64,000 bases of DNA from Patiria miniata. Its lineage: Eukaryota; Echinodermata; Asteroidea; Valvatida; Asterinidae. A model generated the notes under the pieces. That model was not told where the DNA came from. It saw nothing but the letters and a program-made list of their open reading frames with translations, and ran no database searches. Position 1 is the stretch's first letter. Each line of letters begins with the position of its first letter. Where the stretch lies: contig NW_024037059.1 of the NCBI RefSeq assembly GCF_015706575.1, forward strand, positions 28,530,129 to 28,594,128. Reading direction: 5' to 3'. Made by a program: the position numbers and the translations under genes. Below are positions 1 through 12,320 of this stretch, piece by piece.

Positions 1-227
1 ACTGGTTCCCTTGCCTTACAATTTTCCATCATCTATAAATTGATCCATTTTATCTTTTGTGGAGTCAGGGAACCAGACTACTTGAACATTTTTGTTTTTC
101 TTGGTTTTTCCAACCTTTTCGAACACAAAACTTTAAAAATGTCAGTGTAACAATATTTGATCTATTATACTAACCCCTCAAATAGTTCATTTCTGAAAAT
201 TACAGCAAAAGCCAATGATGTACATTC

Positions 228-483
228 CCTTTAAACATGCCGTAAACAACTGAAAATGACAGGTGTTTGTTCCGAAAGTCTTCCATTAAAACTGTGTCAT
301 GCCATTGGTGAGTGGTGACCCAGACGTAATGACCTTATTGTCCTAACAAAAGTGGATGCGTAACCTATCTACCTACCTTGGTCGATCTTCCGATTGAACA
401 CTAGCAAACAAAGCCTCTTCATGTTCTTCCAGCTAATCATGGTAACTCATACGGCTGTGCTTTTCTCCGGATGCCAAATGTCC

Positions 484-514
<31 letters not shown>

Positions 515-1546
515 CGTGTGGGGGGGGGGCGGCTGTGTCCCCCCCCACCCCCACCCCCACCCCCTGCGTAGCGGAGTTTTGGGCGGTATTACAATTTCAT
601 TTGTGTGTTTTGATCCACGGTACGGTATACGTGTTCAGTTCAGTCTAACAAGCGCAGTGAAATGTAGGATAATCCTCAATGTATGGCCCGACATTAGAGC
701 TTAATCATGGATACCGTTGGAACGAATAACCCAATCAATCTAAAGACGCATCGTTAAAAATGTCCGTTTAGCAGTTCGTTTTTTTATTCGGCGAAGCGCG
801 CATAAGCGTTGACACGACGCACACGCGCGCGGTTGCTATAATTCGTCGGATCAGTGCGCGACATCGCGTCGCTGCAATCGGCTCAGTGAGAACGTGCCTC
901 GGACGCGGGATTCAGGCCCAATTCAAAACATGATTCAGCAACTTTTGATTTGAAATCGATATCCTAGAATGTTCTTTTTTTCTCGAAATATACAGCTGAA
1001 GCTGAGCTGAAACTTCATCAGGTTAGTTGTTCAGCACCCTTCTTTTGATTTTGAGAACTTTTATTGCTTCAAAAGAACAAAATGCACACATTACAATTGG
1101 ACTGTACCTTTAAGGTTGCAGACCAGTAAATGAACTGCAATAGACCTCCGTGATAATTACGCACACTTCCACAAATTATGAACAATACAACTCTTCAAGG
1201 TGTTTGAGACACTCATCAAATTAAAACTAATTTCATCACCATTTATTGTCCGTTCAAGTTTTGGGGGGTAAACCAATGACTGAGAAAACTTCCATCTAAA
1301 GATTATCACTCCTCAAAGTAGTCCTGAAGCCCAATTGCCCAATATTCTTCCACATTACCGCCAGAACTATCCAGTTAAAAATATATTAATGTGTGAGGTG
1401 GTCGTAGAAAATACAAGCTTTCAGCGTCGACTCACTCGGTGTGCACAGTATGTACACGTTTGTGGACCCGACTGCATCCCACGCATTGTATATTTTATAG
1501 TCCGATCACACAGCGCTGTTTCCCTAATCCATAAAGACGTTATTAA
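228..1546. other. left flank of duplicated unit 1, no gene seen
   Basis: 228-415 matches 16020-16200, and 1335-1546 matches 17545-17760 of unit 2. The stretch between contains the homopolymer cluster and CpG-rich DNA (780-910). 1000-1085 resembles 15590-15680. Bases 1-227: nothing recognised. Confidence 0.6.
480..565. repeat. GT microsatellite and G/C homopolymer cluster
   Basis: (GT)n followed by runs of G, then of C. Marks one edge of a segment that appears inverted in the second unit. Peptides predicted here are artefacts. Confidence 0.85.
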
Positions 1547-4500
1547 GGCCAAAACAAAAAGTCTCCGGTTTCTGTTATGCGCGCGCGTCACCGTAGCCAT
1601 GCGCGTCGGCAAAATGAAAAAAAAAATTTTCAATGAAAGATGATGTCTCAAAACCGCCAAACTCACTGGTTTGACTGGAATCATGCTGCTGCACAATTTT
1701 AACGTGTTTTTAGATTGGGTTATGGTCGAGAATAAGCTTTATGTGGCCTCTCTGGACTCCCATATATTTGCACTAAGTTTAGTCGGGCACCATTTGCAGT
1801 CATCAGCCGACATTTGAAGCAAAAAAATCAGGTTAAAAAAAAGAAAAAAAAGCCGCGTCGCCACACCACTTTTTGGGCAAGCTCCCTACCAGAAACCGGA
1901 GACTTTTTATTTTGGCCTTAGAAGACAAACGAAGGACGCTCACAGGGGGAACGGAATGATAGAAACGCGTTAAAGGAAATGAAACGAACTCCAGTGACTT
2001 GTGTGCACTGAATGAGACACAATCGCATGAATCTGGCAAAGAGACAGAGACAATGAGCATACAGGTTGGAATAATACTTTATTTATTCAGATTAATTGGT
2101 AAAAACACCTGTCTCCCAAAAATACAAATATCCAATTAAAAGTAGTATACCAAATTTGATTAAAAACCGTCCAACAGAGTAAAAATACATTAACAACAAT
2201 AATTCCCTTAATTACAATAATTCCCTGAATAATATGAAAAATCTGTGCGACAATTACATGTAGTCGTGAATATTATAATTATTTTGAGTTGCATTATAAT
2301 AGTGTGTTAATTATCTCAAATTTCTGAAAGATTAACGAAATACAAAGTCAATTGCAAGACTGAGCAGGAAAATATATACTAGAAAAACTGCATAGTTATA
2401 TTTCTACAGAAATTCTATTGATAGAGGATAGTCGTTGTGTTTTCCAAGCTTTTGATAGCATTTTTGAATACAACTGTTGAATGTCAATGAATCGAAAAAT
2501 AAAAGTTTTGAATTTATGGGACGGAGCAGCGTTTTGTACATTTTCACTTTGACGTAGGCCATGATGACCTCTCGTGCCAGATTGACTTATTCCTTAAACT
2601 TGAGCAGCCTTCGTATTTCTTAGACCTCATGGGTAGACTTTATGCGTATAGCGGCCATCTTATAGGGCATCCTTCGTTATTTTAATTCAGTAACAATGAG
2701 TGCTTAAAAGGTTTATTTCTGGTATGTCACAGCAAGACAAATGTACTGCCTTGATGACTGCTACCTATAAGGTCCATATACGCCTTTTTTGAAATATTGT
2801 GGGCAAGAGAGAGCGCCTTTTTTTTCAGTGGGTAACCTCTCTTGTATATTCACCCCGCAAATGTATTATATTATGTTATTCCTTTTTTTTTTTTATTATT
2901 TCATTCAAAATAAAACATGACAAAAAATTAAAAGCCCCGCTTCCTCCTTTTTTTTCAAACACCCGGACGAGAAACATGTTTTTTTTTATTCGGCCTAAGG
3001 AGCCAGCCGACAGGTTGCTTGTATGAGGCTGCATCCTAAGGCCCCCCAAAAAAGTCTCCGGTTTCTGGTATGCGCGCGCGTCGCCGTTGCCATGCGCGTC
3101 GGCAAAATGAAAAAGTTATTTTTTCAATGAAAGATGATGTCTCAAAACCGCCAAACTCACTGGTTTGACTGGAATCATGCTGCTGCACAATTTTAACGTG
3201 TTTTTAGATTGGTTTATGGTCGAGAATGAGCTTTATGTGGCCTCTCTGGACTGCCATATATCGTCACCGACACCACGAACTGACCCCCTCTGCATCACAT
3301 GTGTACAAAAAAAATTTAAAATTAATTTTTTTTTTTTTGCACATATTAGCAGTTTGTATCATGAAGTTTAACATGACGAGGTTAAAATTGCTGAAATCAT
3401 CTAAAATAAGCAAATTTTACTAATGAATTTTCAAGAAATTGGTCAATTCTGGTATTTTTGGTTACCACGAAGTGACCCTGCACAGGGTATCAGTTCGTGA
3501 AAACCAAAATTTACGTGTTTTCGGAGAGTGCGCGCATGCAATAGCGTTAGTGAGTGTCAGTTCGTGAAAACCAAAATTGACGCGTTTTGGGAGAGTGCGC
3601 GCACGCATGCGCAGTGTGTGCGCGCACTCTCCCAAAACGCGTCAATTTTGGTTTTCACGAACTGACACTCACTTACGCTATTGCATGCGCGCACTCTCCG
3701 AAAACACGTAAATTTTGGTTTTCACGAACTGACACCCATCTTAATCATTTAATTGCTAATTAACTAAGCAGATTTTTACAATATAAAGTTTATAATTGAG
3801 TAGTGTAAGCATTTTCACGTTAAGTGATACTAAAACCTCTAAGATAGATGGAATATTTTACTGAGTAAATTCGTGTCAAACCTTTAAAAGCGTTTTTCTC
3901 CGATTTGTATTTCTGCAACGCTGACCACCGGGTGTCAGTTCGTGGTGTCGGTGACGATATTTGCACTAAGTTTAGTCGGGCACCATTTGCAGTCATCAGC
4001 CGACATTTGAAGCAAAAAAATCAGGTAAAAAAAGAAAGAAAAAAAGCCGCGTCGCCACACCACTTTTTGGGCAAGCTCCATACCAGAAACCGGAGACTTT
4101 TTTTTGTTGGCCTTAGAAGACAAACGAAGGCACTCACAGGGGGAACGGAATGATAGAAACGCGTTAAAGGAAATGAAACGAACTCCAGTGACTTGTGTGC
4201 ACTGAATGAGACACAATCGCATGAATCTGGCAAAGGGACAGAGACAATGAGCATACAGGATGGAATAATACTTTATTTATTCAGATTAATTGGTAAAAAC
4301 ACCTGTCTTCCAAAAATACAACTATCCAATTAAAAGTAGTATACCAAATTTGATTGAAAACCGTCCAACAGAGTAAATATACATTAACAACAATAATTCC
4401 CTTAATTACAATAATTCCCTGAATAATATGAAAAATCTGTGCGACAATTACATGTAGTCGTGTAAATTATAATTATTTTGAGTTGCATTATAACAGTGTG

Positions 4501-5746
4501 TTAATTATCTCAAATTTCTGAAAATTAACGAAATACAAAGTCAATTGCAAGACTGAGCAGGAAAATATATACTAGAAAAACTGCATAGTTTTATTTCTAC
4601 AGAAATTCTATTGATAGAGGATAGTCGTTGTGTTTTCCAAGCTTTTGATAGCATTTTTGAATACAACCGTTGAATGTCAATGAATCAAAAAATAAAAGTT
4701 TTGAATTTATGGGACGGATCAGCGTTTTGTGCATTTTCACTTTGACGTAGGCCATGATGAACTCTCGTGCCAGATTGACTTATTCCTTAAACTTGAGCAG
4801 CCTTCGTATTTCTTAGACCTCATGGGTAGACTTTATGCGTATAGCGGCCATCTTATAGGGCATCCTTCGTTATTTTAATTCAGTAACAATGAGTGCTTAA
4901 AAGGTTTATTTCTGGTATATCACAGCAAGACAAATGTACTGCCTTGATGACTGCTACCTATAAGGTCCATATACGCCTTTTTTTATTGTGGCAAAAGAGA
5001 GAGCGCCTTTTTTTCAGTGGGTGACCTCTCTTGTACATTCACCCCGCAAATGTATTATATTATGTTATTCATTTTTTAAAAATTATTTCATAGAAAATAA
5101 AACATGACAAAAAAATAAAAAGCCCCGCTTCCTCCTTTTTTTTCAAACACCCGGACGAGAAACATGTTTTTTTTTATTCGGCCTAAGGAGCCAGCCGACA
5201 GGTTGCTTGTATGAGGCTGCATCCTAAGGCCCCCCCAAAAAGTCTCCGGTTTCTGGTATGCGCGCGCGTCGCCGTTGCCATGCGCGTCGGCAAAATGAAA
5301 AAGTTATTTTTTCAATGAAAGATGATGTCTCAAAACCGCCAAACTCACTGGTTTGACTGAAATCATGCTGCTGCACAATTTTAACGTGTTTTTAGATTGG
5401 GTTATGGTCGAGAATAAGCTTTATGTGGCCTCTCTGGACTCCCATATATTTGCACTAAGTTTAGTCGGGCACCATTTGCAGTCTTCAGCCGACATTTGAA
5501 GCAAAAAAATTCGTGTCAAACCTTTAAAAGCGTTTTTCTCCGATTTGTATTTCTGCAACGCTGACCACCGGGTGTCAGTTCGTGGTGTCGGTGACGATAT
5601 TTGCACTAAGTTTAGTCGGGCACCATTTGCAGTCATCAGCCGACATTTGAAGCAAAAAATCAGGTAAAAAAAAAAAAAAAGCCGCGTCGCCGCACCACTT
5701 TTTGGGCAAGCTCCATACCAGAAACCGGAAACTTTTTTTTTTGGCC
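1547..5746. mobile_element. 4.2-kb composite Harbinger-like insertion (TSD TAA), built as A-B-A-B-A
   Basis: Flanked by TAA on both sides and bounded by GGCC...GGCC. The paralogous site in the second unit (near 17757-17775) reads straight through TTATTAAAGACAGTG, the empty target. Inside are three A blocks with termini GGCCAAAACAAAAAGTCTCC or close variants and their inverted ends (1547-1917, 3040-4112, 5228-5746), separated by two 1.12-kb B blocks (1918-3039, 4113-5227) that are nearly identical. A2 carries the whole palindromic element at 3262-3956, and A3 only its last about 90 bp. No transposase frame seen; nonautonomous. TWA target duplication and GGCC ends suggest PIF/Harbinger. Confidence 0.75.
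3262..3956. mobile_element. palindromic TIR element, 695 bp, 4-bp AT-rich TSD (ATAT)
   Basis: Termini CGTCACCGACACCACGAACT (left) and its inverse (right), flanked by ATAT on both sides. The empty site is seen in sister block A1 (near 1762, CCCATATATTTGCAC). In the middle are two 120-bp arms (3485-3604 and 3618-3737) that are inverted copies with only a few mismatches around a 13-bp spacer. The word CAGTTCGTGAAAACCAAAAT occurs twice per arm in the same orientation. No coding capacity. Confidence 0.8.
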
Positions 5747-6112
5747 TAAAGACAGTGTTTATTATATCGATAATATCTTTAACCCCCTAAGCCTACCTGC
5801 ATGTACAGTTCGGAATGGATTTATGCGCGTTGAGTCTGAATATCGCTACAAGTTGAAAAGAGGCCATTTTCATCCTAACGAAAACGTAATTGCATGCGGT
5901 GTGTTATCATCCCTTTTAAAGTCACAGAAGAGTGAAGATGTAAATGATAACACAGTTCCAATAGCCATAGCAAAAACACGGTTCACTGAGCAGTTGTGGT
6001 TAGTTTAATCGTGGCTGAATGCCAAACGGCATTAGACCTGTAGTGACTGCCCCTTTAACCATAACGCGACTTAATGTAAATAACAACATTGGCGTCACAT
6101 GTAAAGAACTCG

Positions 6113-6496
6113 CCAATCAACGCCAGCGAACATCTTTGACTGGTACCCTGTAATGTACATATAAATTCGCGGGTGCGTCCACATGTGTTCCGTGTGGGTT
6201 TTTCCATGTGTTCTGGCTGTTGGTGAAAAGTTAGGAGTTATCGCGTTTTGACATTTTTTTAGCACCAATCTTCAGCATAATTTTACCAACGTTTATCATC
6301 GTCTTCGTGTGTTTTCTTCAAGTCAGTAATCATCTGTTTGTGTCCTGAACAATCCTCGTGGATAAAAACTCTATACGAACTGTGGTTCGTGCATCCGCGC
6401 CAGGAGAGATATCGCGATCGACCAGAGTCGGTATTCGTCCCGAGGCGAGAAGACCGAGCGAGTGGACTCGTGCCCAATTCACGGACAAATACCTTG
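6113..6496 (+). promoter_or_regulatory. probable promoter and 5' noncoding exon of MCT copy 1
   Basis: A CCAAT box at 6113-6117 lies 43 bp before a TATAAA at 6160-6165, a classical arrangement. It is followed by about 300 bp that ends in a strong splice donor (CTTG|GTGAGT) at 6496/6497, 175 bp before the coding exon's acceptor. Exactly the same elements occur 12,020 bp downstream in front of copy 2. The transcription start (about 6190) is inferred only from TATA spacing. Confidence 0.5.
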
Positions 6497-6671
6497 GTGA
6501 GTTGACAACAACTTTCGTACTGAGTATAGCTATAAATTTACTACAGACCCAATAGTTTAGTTGATTTCAACATCTACTCAAAAAGTGACCAGGTAATTAC
6601 ACGCTGTTGCATGGTATTACCTGTTGGGTATCTTTTTTGTCTTTCATCGATTTAATTGGTCAGTTTCCAGA

Positions 6672-9600
6672 ATGTCATCACCAGAAAACGGACCTGTTAA
6701 TAATTACGACCACGACAAGTATGGCTGGGTCATGGTGGCGGTAACGTTTCTCAATTGGGCCGTGATCATGGGTAACATCAAGGCGTTGGGCGTCCTCCTC
6801 ATTCCAATCACCCGCGACTTAGATAGTGAGCTGTGGCTTATCGGTTGGTTGGCAGTCTTGTACATCCTTATGCAGTTTTGTCTCGGTAAGTTGTTTTTGG
6901 AATTATTCCCATATCTGGCCATCAAGTGTTTTCTCAGTAAAAACAAAACAATATTTTCCCTGCTAAAATTGACTTTTTATGGCATATTATCACTTTCTGA
7001 CGGCTCTGATAGGTCACTGACGGGAAAAATTAGTGATGGCCAGATATGGGAATCTGTCCAAGTTGTTTTTCCTAAATATGAAATTTAGACTTTTTATCAC
7101 TTATACCGGGTTGATGCCCATGCTATGTCTATGTATTCGATACTTGCGTCGTCCCTTTTGTTTGTTCGGCAGAGCTAGCATCACACTTCGGCTATCGATA
7201 TATATATATATATACTCTCATGCTAAATCCTCATTAATTCGCGATTTTCGGTATGGGGTCTCATCCAAAAATTCAAAAGACTTCGACCTAATCTGAATAT
7301 ATTGCTGTACAATAATGAATGTTTGTGAGTGCAATGGTATTTGAAAGAATCCCATACCTGGACATGCACTTGACACCCTGTACACAAACCCCATAAGACT
7401 GGTCTGAAAGGTGTTTTCTCATAAATGTTTCAATATTTTCCCTGCAAAATTTGACTTTTTAGGACATGTAATCGCTTTCTGATGGCTGATATGTCACTGC
7501 AGGGAAAAATCAGTGATATGTATAGAGTTCTTTCCATTTTCAGAATAATTTCATGAGGTGACAGATGGAATGTTCCGTTCATTGAGGCAATGCCGAGTGG
7601 AAAGGAACATCCATCTGTCACCGAATGAAAACATTCTTTCCATTGCACGAATGTGAAACATTCATTATTGGTTTTATACAACGCCTGAATAAATCCTCGT
7701 CATCTGATTGGTCAGAGCCGCCAATAGTGTGACCGTCCAATGGAACTTCCATTTCTGCAGTGCAGCTGGGTTGGGGCGAATAATTCAATGACACGTGATC
7801 AACGACCCACCAATCAGATGACGGGATTTTTTCCAGGCGCTGTATAGAAGCGCAAGATTTTATAAATAAATATAAAACACTAAACATTGTGGTCAAGGTG
7901 CTGTCATTGAAGCATTTTCATTGCAGCATTATAAAATTAAAAAGTGAGTCTTGTTGATTCAGCTGATTATAGCCAACAGTTTATCGATTTTCAACATTTG
8001 GATTTGACTTTCTCCTTTCCAGGGCCTATTGTCGGAGCTCTGTGCCGTCTGCTGGGCGTCCGTCCGATGATGGTGTTTGGTGCAGTGCTTCTTACGTTGG
8101 GCATCATCTTGACGGCGATATCACCCAACGTTTTTGCAATGGCCGTTTTCATTGTTGGACTAGCAGGTAGTCAGTCTTATTGAAGTTTTGCATCCACGTG
8201 ACCTTATCACGTGAACGGTAAAATATCCGTCATTTTACGTCTAGCGCGGCGCTCGATCGATCGTTCAGTACATGTATATTAACCGCCAAGATGAACAGAA
8301 AATGAAAGGTGATCCGTCATTAATTTGTGTCTCAAACACCTTGGAGAGTTGGGAGCATATTTTCCCTGAATTTCGAGAGTGGGTTTATGTTCTATGGCAG
8401 TTTATTTGTTGGTCTGCAACCGTAGGAGTCCAATATATGGCGGGCGTGTGGGTGACCCGACTGACATGTGACGTCAATTTTAGTGCCTTTGTGACATCAA
8501 TGTTAAGAGAACCATTGACACCGAGCACGGCATTACATTGTACATTTGCCATTTCAAATACAATGTTATTCACTGTACATCTCGTGGGTTTGATTATTAC
8601 TCTTTGCTTCCTTTTTTGCATGTTGTAAACAAAAGTGGTCTAGGTATATAGACAAGTGACTTTTAAATGCGTGCCGACATATTTGTTATTTGTTTTGCAA
8701 TATACTGCAGCGTTTGTTAACAAGTGAAAGAGTAATAACAAATTCTGTGGTGACGCTCTGGTTCTTCTGTTTATATACTTCACTTTTATCCGCCATTCAG
8801 TTTTGGGATTCAGAATGCACTCAGTATAAATGCACGGACTGATAATGCATTCACTATACTGATGATGTTTTTGTAAGCGGATAGTTTGGTTTCAGCTTTC
8901 TTTAAAACTATTTGTAATGTGATACATACTTCAGCATCGTGCCTTATTTAGGCTGACGTACTAACTTATTGCCCAGTGCTGTGAGGTGTGGGTCAAACCA
9001 TTCTCTGTTTCTGAACCAGAAAAAAAAATGAGGGGAAATTGCAACGAGGTTAATGGATAAAATGCTGGCTAGCATATGTCGAATATAATAATATGTTTGG
9101 TGTTGAATTTCTAGTTTACCTCGGATATTATTTTGATGTATCCCGTTGAGAATATGCCAGTTCGGTATCTCGATGAAGAAGTCCAGGTCAAAGGTCAACC
9201 GGGATAAAATCGCCGACGCGATAATACCAATACGCGATGTTACGCGAACGCCCATTCCGCTGGTTGCGAGGGTCCAACATCGTTTCCATGGGTACGATCT
9301 TGCTGCGCCATCTATTCCATCTTGTAATGCGCCATCCATTGATCTCCATATACACATGTGTATAGGCATTTATTTTGTTTGTAAACATTGGCGCCATTTT
9401 GTATGGGCTGCCGTAAGCGCATGCATTGAAGCCATGATTGGCAACATATTTTTCCAAAAAAGTCCTCATAACGCCATCAACACATAATAAAAAGGCAAAT
9501 GTAGGAATTATTTTGTAGCTTTGTTGAAAATGATGTATTTTCAAGTATCAAATAATATTTTGGTGATCTGTAATAACTCTTCTTCATTTTTGCAGTGTTG

Positions 9601-12320
9601 AGCGTCGTTCGATTATCCCAAATGACCCGTGACCCATATCATTGTGCGCATGCGAATGTTGAAATACTGAAAAATGTTTACTTTGGAAATTGTTGTTTGT
9701 TTTTGGTGATTCATTGTAGTTGCAGAACATGGAAGTGAGTCAATGACAAACTTTATCAAGGATCAGGAGTGAGCAAATGTTTGGGTTCATACTCAAAGAG
9801 AAGAGAGCGTGCCTTATAATGACATCACAGCATTAAAAAAAATTTTCCGCATTGGGGGTTATTTTGGTCAGTTTTCCCGGACATACATAGGCCTTTGCAA
9901 AATAAACGCGCATGCGCATGATCGAAACAAAATCGTGCTCCGAAAACTTTCGTCAAGAGTGCAATTTATGACCACGGCATGGCATTTGGTCAATTAGTCG
10001 ATAATGTTTGGTCAAATCTTTTTCGTAATTTTTCGAGGAAAGACACATAGACAGACAAACCGACCGACCACCAAATGACATGCAGAAGCTCCTGCCATAG
10101 CTTTGAATCAGGGACTGGAAACAGGGATTTCGCCTTCCTGAAAAACAAAACTTTACGTAATACTGAACAAAGATTATAACATTTTTATTTTATATTCATG
10201 TTGCTCTCTTCTTTCTTTGCAGGGGTTGGTTCAGCGCTGATTTTGTTCGTTAGTTTCGCCGTGATGGCGTCATATTTCAAGAAGAAATACGCATTAGCTG
10301 TGGGACTCTCAACAATGGGCATTCCTGTGGGTGTGATGGCCTATGGGCCCGTAACCCAGATGCTTGTGGATACCTATGGCTGGAGAGGAACCATGCTTTT
10401 GCTGGGAGGTTTCTCGTTCCATCTAGTTGCGTGCAGTATGTTGGTGCGACGGAACGCTTCCTCTTCAGCAGATACTGAACAGTACCAAGAAGTTACGCAA
10501 AGCGATGAAGAAGAAAATTGCCCGAGCGAAGATGGGAGTTTTCGTGGTACTAACCGAACAAACATCTCGAGTGACACTCGTCAAACTCTCTCAGGAGGTT
10601 GGGCGAGGGTTTGTTGCCAGAGCGTCCTGAAAGCTTTCGATTTTGCCGTTCTGACAGACATGCAGTTCATTTTGGTAGTGTCGTCGAGATGTGCTCCTAC
10701 CTTTGCCTACAGCGGTGTCGTGGTGTACATGGTCTCGCACGGTCAGCTTCAAGGGCTGAGCGAAATGCAGGCGTCGTTTCTGCCTACTTCCTTCGGCTCG
10801 GGAAACATCATCGGCAAGTTGGTTATGCCCCTTCTGCAGCAGATGGGCATCAAGGTATCCATGACATTCTGGGCGTGTTTTGCGTCGTGTGTCGTGTGTG
10901 TATCATTGCTCCTGGACGCCTTCGTCACACCGTTCATGGGCCAGATGGTGGTTACGGGCTTGCTCGGTGTAGGTTACGGTATATCAATTCAAGCAATGGA
11001 CGTCATCGTTCGGTTCATTTTCACGGATGACCGATTGGTTAATGTACTGGGCTGGCAGGGCTTCTGTACTGGAATGGCTGCGGGTCTTGGAGGACTGGTC
11101 GCGGGTAAGCACAATGTGCTCTATCCCTTGACTTTATACAGTAGGCCTACTTGTTGACTTTTTGCTCCTATTAAACTGTTCCTAGGTGGGTCAAAGATCA
11201 GGTCTGTCAGTCAGTCAGGTCAGTCAGGTCAGTCAGGTCTGTCAGGTCAGTCAGGTCAAGCGGAACAGTAAGGTCAAGCATGTCAGTCAGGTTAGTCAGG
11301 TCAGTCGCGTCAGCCAGTCAGTCAGGTTAGTCAAGGGAGTCAGGTCTGTCAGGTCAGTCAGTCAATCAGGTCAGATAGGTTAGTCGGGCCAGTCAGGTCG
11401 GTCAGGTCAGATCATTCGGCTCAGTATGGTCAGTTACGTCAGTCAGATCAATCAGGTCAATCATTCATGTCAGTCAGTCAATCAGGTCAATCAGGTCAAT
11501 CAGATCAGTCATTTACGTCAGTCAGGTCAATTATGTCAGTCAGTCATGTTAGTCAGTCAATCGGGTCAGTCAGGTCAATCCAGTGAGTCAGGTCGGTCAG
11601 TCTGGTCAGTCAGGTCAGTCGGGACACTCAGGTTAGGTAGGTGGGTCAGTCAGGTCAGTCAGGCCAGTCGGGTCAGTCAGGTCAGTCGGGTCAGCCAGTC
11701 AGTCAGGTTAGTCAGGTCTGTCAGGTCAGTCAGTCAATCAGGTCAGATAGGTAAGTGAGTCAGGTCGGTCAGTCTGGTCAGTCAGGTCAGTCGGGACACT
11801 CAGGTTAGGTAGGTGGGTCAGTCAGGTCAGTCAGGCCAGTCAGTCAGTCCAGTCAGGTCAGTCAGGTCAATCGGGTCTGTCGGGTCAGTCAAGTTAGATA
11901 GGTCAGTCAGGTCAGTTAGGTCAGTCAGGTCAGGTAGGTGGGTCAGCCAGGTCAGCCAGGTCAGTTAGTCAGTGGCAATCAGGTCAGTCAGGTCAGTCAG
12001 GTGAGTCAGGTCAGTTAGGTCAATGAGGTCAATCCGGTCAGTCGGGTCGGTCAGTCTGGTCAGGAAAATCAGGTCAGTCAGAAACAGGACTGCAGGCTGT
12101 CCCTCTGGGACCATCCCAGAATTCGTCCCATGAATAGTGTACCCAGCTAAGCAGGTTAGACATTGACACTGAAATTGTTCCATTGCTTTTTTTAACAGGT
12201 TGGATTTACGAGTGGACCGGGAGTTTCAACATAGCTTTCTACTTGTATGGTGGAGTGACGTTGATATCCATTCCACTGTTGCTCTTCCAAGATCTTTATG
12301 CTAAACGAAGGTCACTGTAA
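6672..12320 (+). CDS. SLC16/monocarboxylate-transporter-like protein, copy 1 (453 aa, 4 coding exons)
   Basis: Predicted plasma-membrane carrier of the major facilitator superfamily, SLC16 (MCT) family; substrate unknown. Coding exons are 6672-6885, 8023-8166, 10223-11104 and 12199-12320, all joined in phase 1 through GT/AG sites; the summed frame is open. TM1 carries DKYGWVMVAVTF, matching the family's DGGWGWVV signature, and the TM4-5 region carries YFKKKYALAVGLSTMGIPVG, matching YFxKRRxLAxGL. YGWRG follows as in other MCTs. An acidic loop of about 65 residues (TEQYQEVTQSDEEEN) separates the two six-helix halves. In the TM8 region SFGSGNIIGKL seems to put Asn and Lys where MCT1 has its Asp/Arg pair (my alignment), so proton-lactate transport should not be assumed. 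A 5' noncoding exon ends at 6496 and the acceptor at 6670 precedes the ATG. Intron 4 holds a minisatellite. Differs from copy 2 at scattered residues. Confidence 0.88.
6906..7052. repeat. TTCCCATATCTGGCCATCA inverted-repeat element (copy 1 intron)
   Basis: TTCCCATATCTGGCCATCA at the left end is repeated inverted at the right (TGATGGCCAGATATGGGAA). Related copies: 18926-19072 in MCT copy 2, a diverged one near 7350-7520 (19360-19530), and 43429-43608 within the transposon at 42662. The interior word AATATTTTCCCTGCTAAAAT is shared. Confidence 0.65.
7677..7844. mobile_element. 168-bp MITE with about 38-bp TIRs and TA duplication (MCT copy 1 intron)
   Basis: TACAACGCCTGAATAAATCC at the left matches, inverted, TACAGCGCCTGGAAAAAATC at the right, and both continue into GTCATCTGATTGGT. 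TA flanks each end, as for Tc1/mariner MITEs. A counterpart sits at 19683-19850 in copy 2, so it predates the gene duplication. Confidence 0.7.
8167..10222. other. MCT copy 1 intron 3, with about 0.73 kb absent from copy 2
   Basis: Sequence from about 9000 to 9730 has no counterpart in copy 2 (joined at about 21017), while copy 2 has about 0.42 kb (21115-21535) absent here. No recognisable protein; frames of about 110-140 codons within it lack domains. The rest aligns with copy 2. Confidence 0.6.
11186..12081 (+). repeat. GTCAG-type minisatellite in last intron of MCT copy 1
   Basis: About 0.9 kb of degenerate short repeats built from GTCAG, GTCAA and TCAG words, with higher-order blocks (for example a block ending GGTTAGGTAGGTGGGTCAG that recurs). 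It lies wholly between the donor at 11105 and the acceptor at 12198. Long open frames such as repeated SQVSQ or RSV peptides are a trivial result of the repeat and are not coding. Confidence 0.9.

Noticed and set aside
6624..6671. Upstream in-frame ATG (MGIFFVFHRFNWS...) for MCT copy 1, likewise 18644 in copy 2
   Set aside because: It precedes a polypyrimidine tract and AG acceptor (TTTCCAG) and a donor exists at 6496, so this stretch is most likely intron.
9188..9544. 118-codon minus-strand frame within MCT copy 1 intron
   Set aside because: No domain, absent from copy 2, overlapped by unrelated frames on the other strand.
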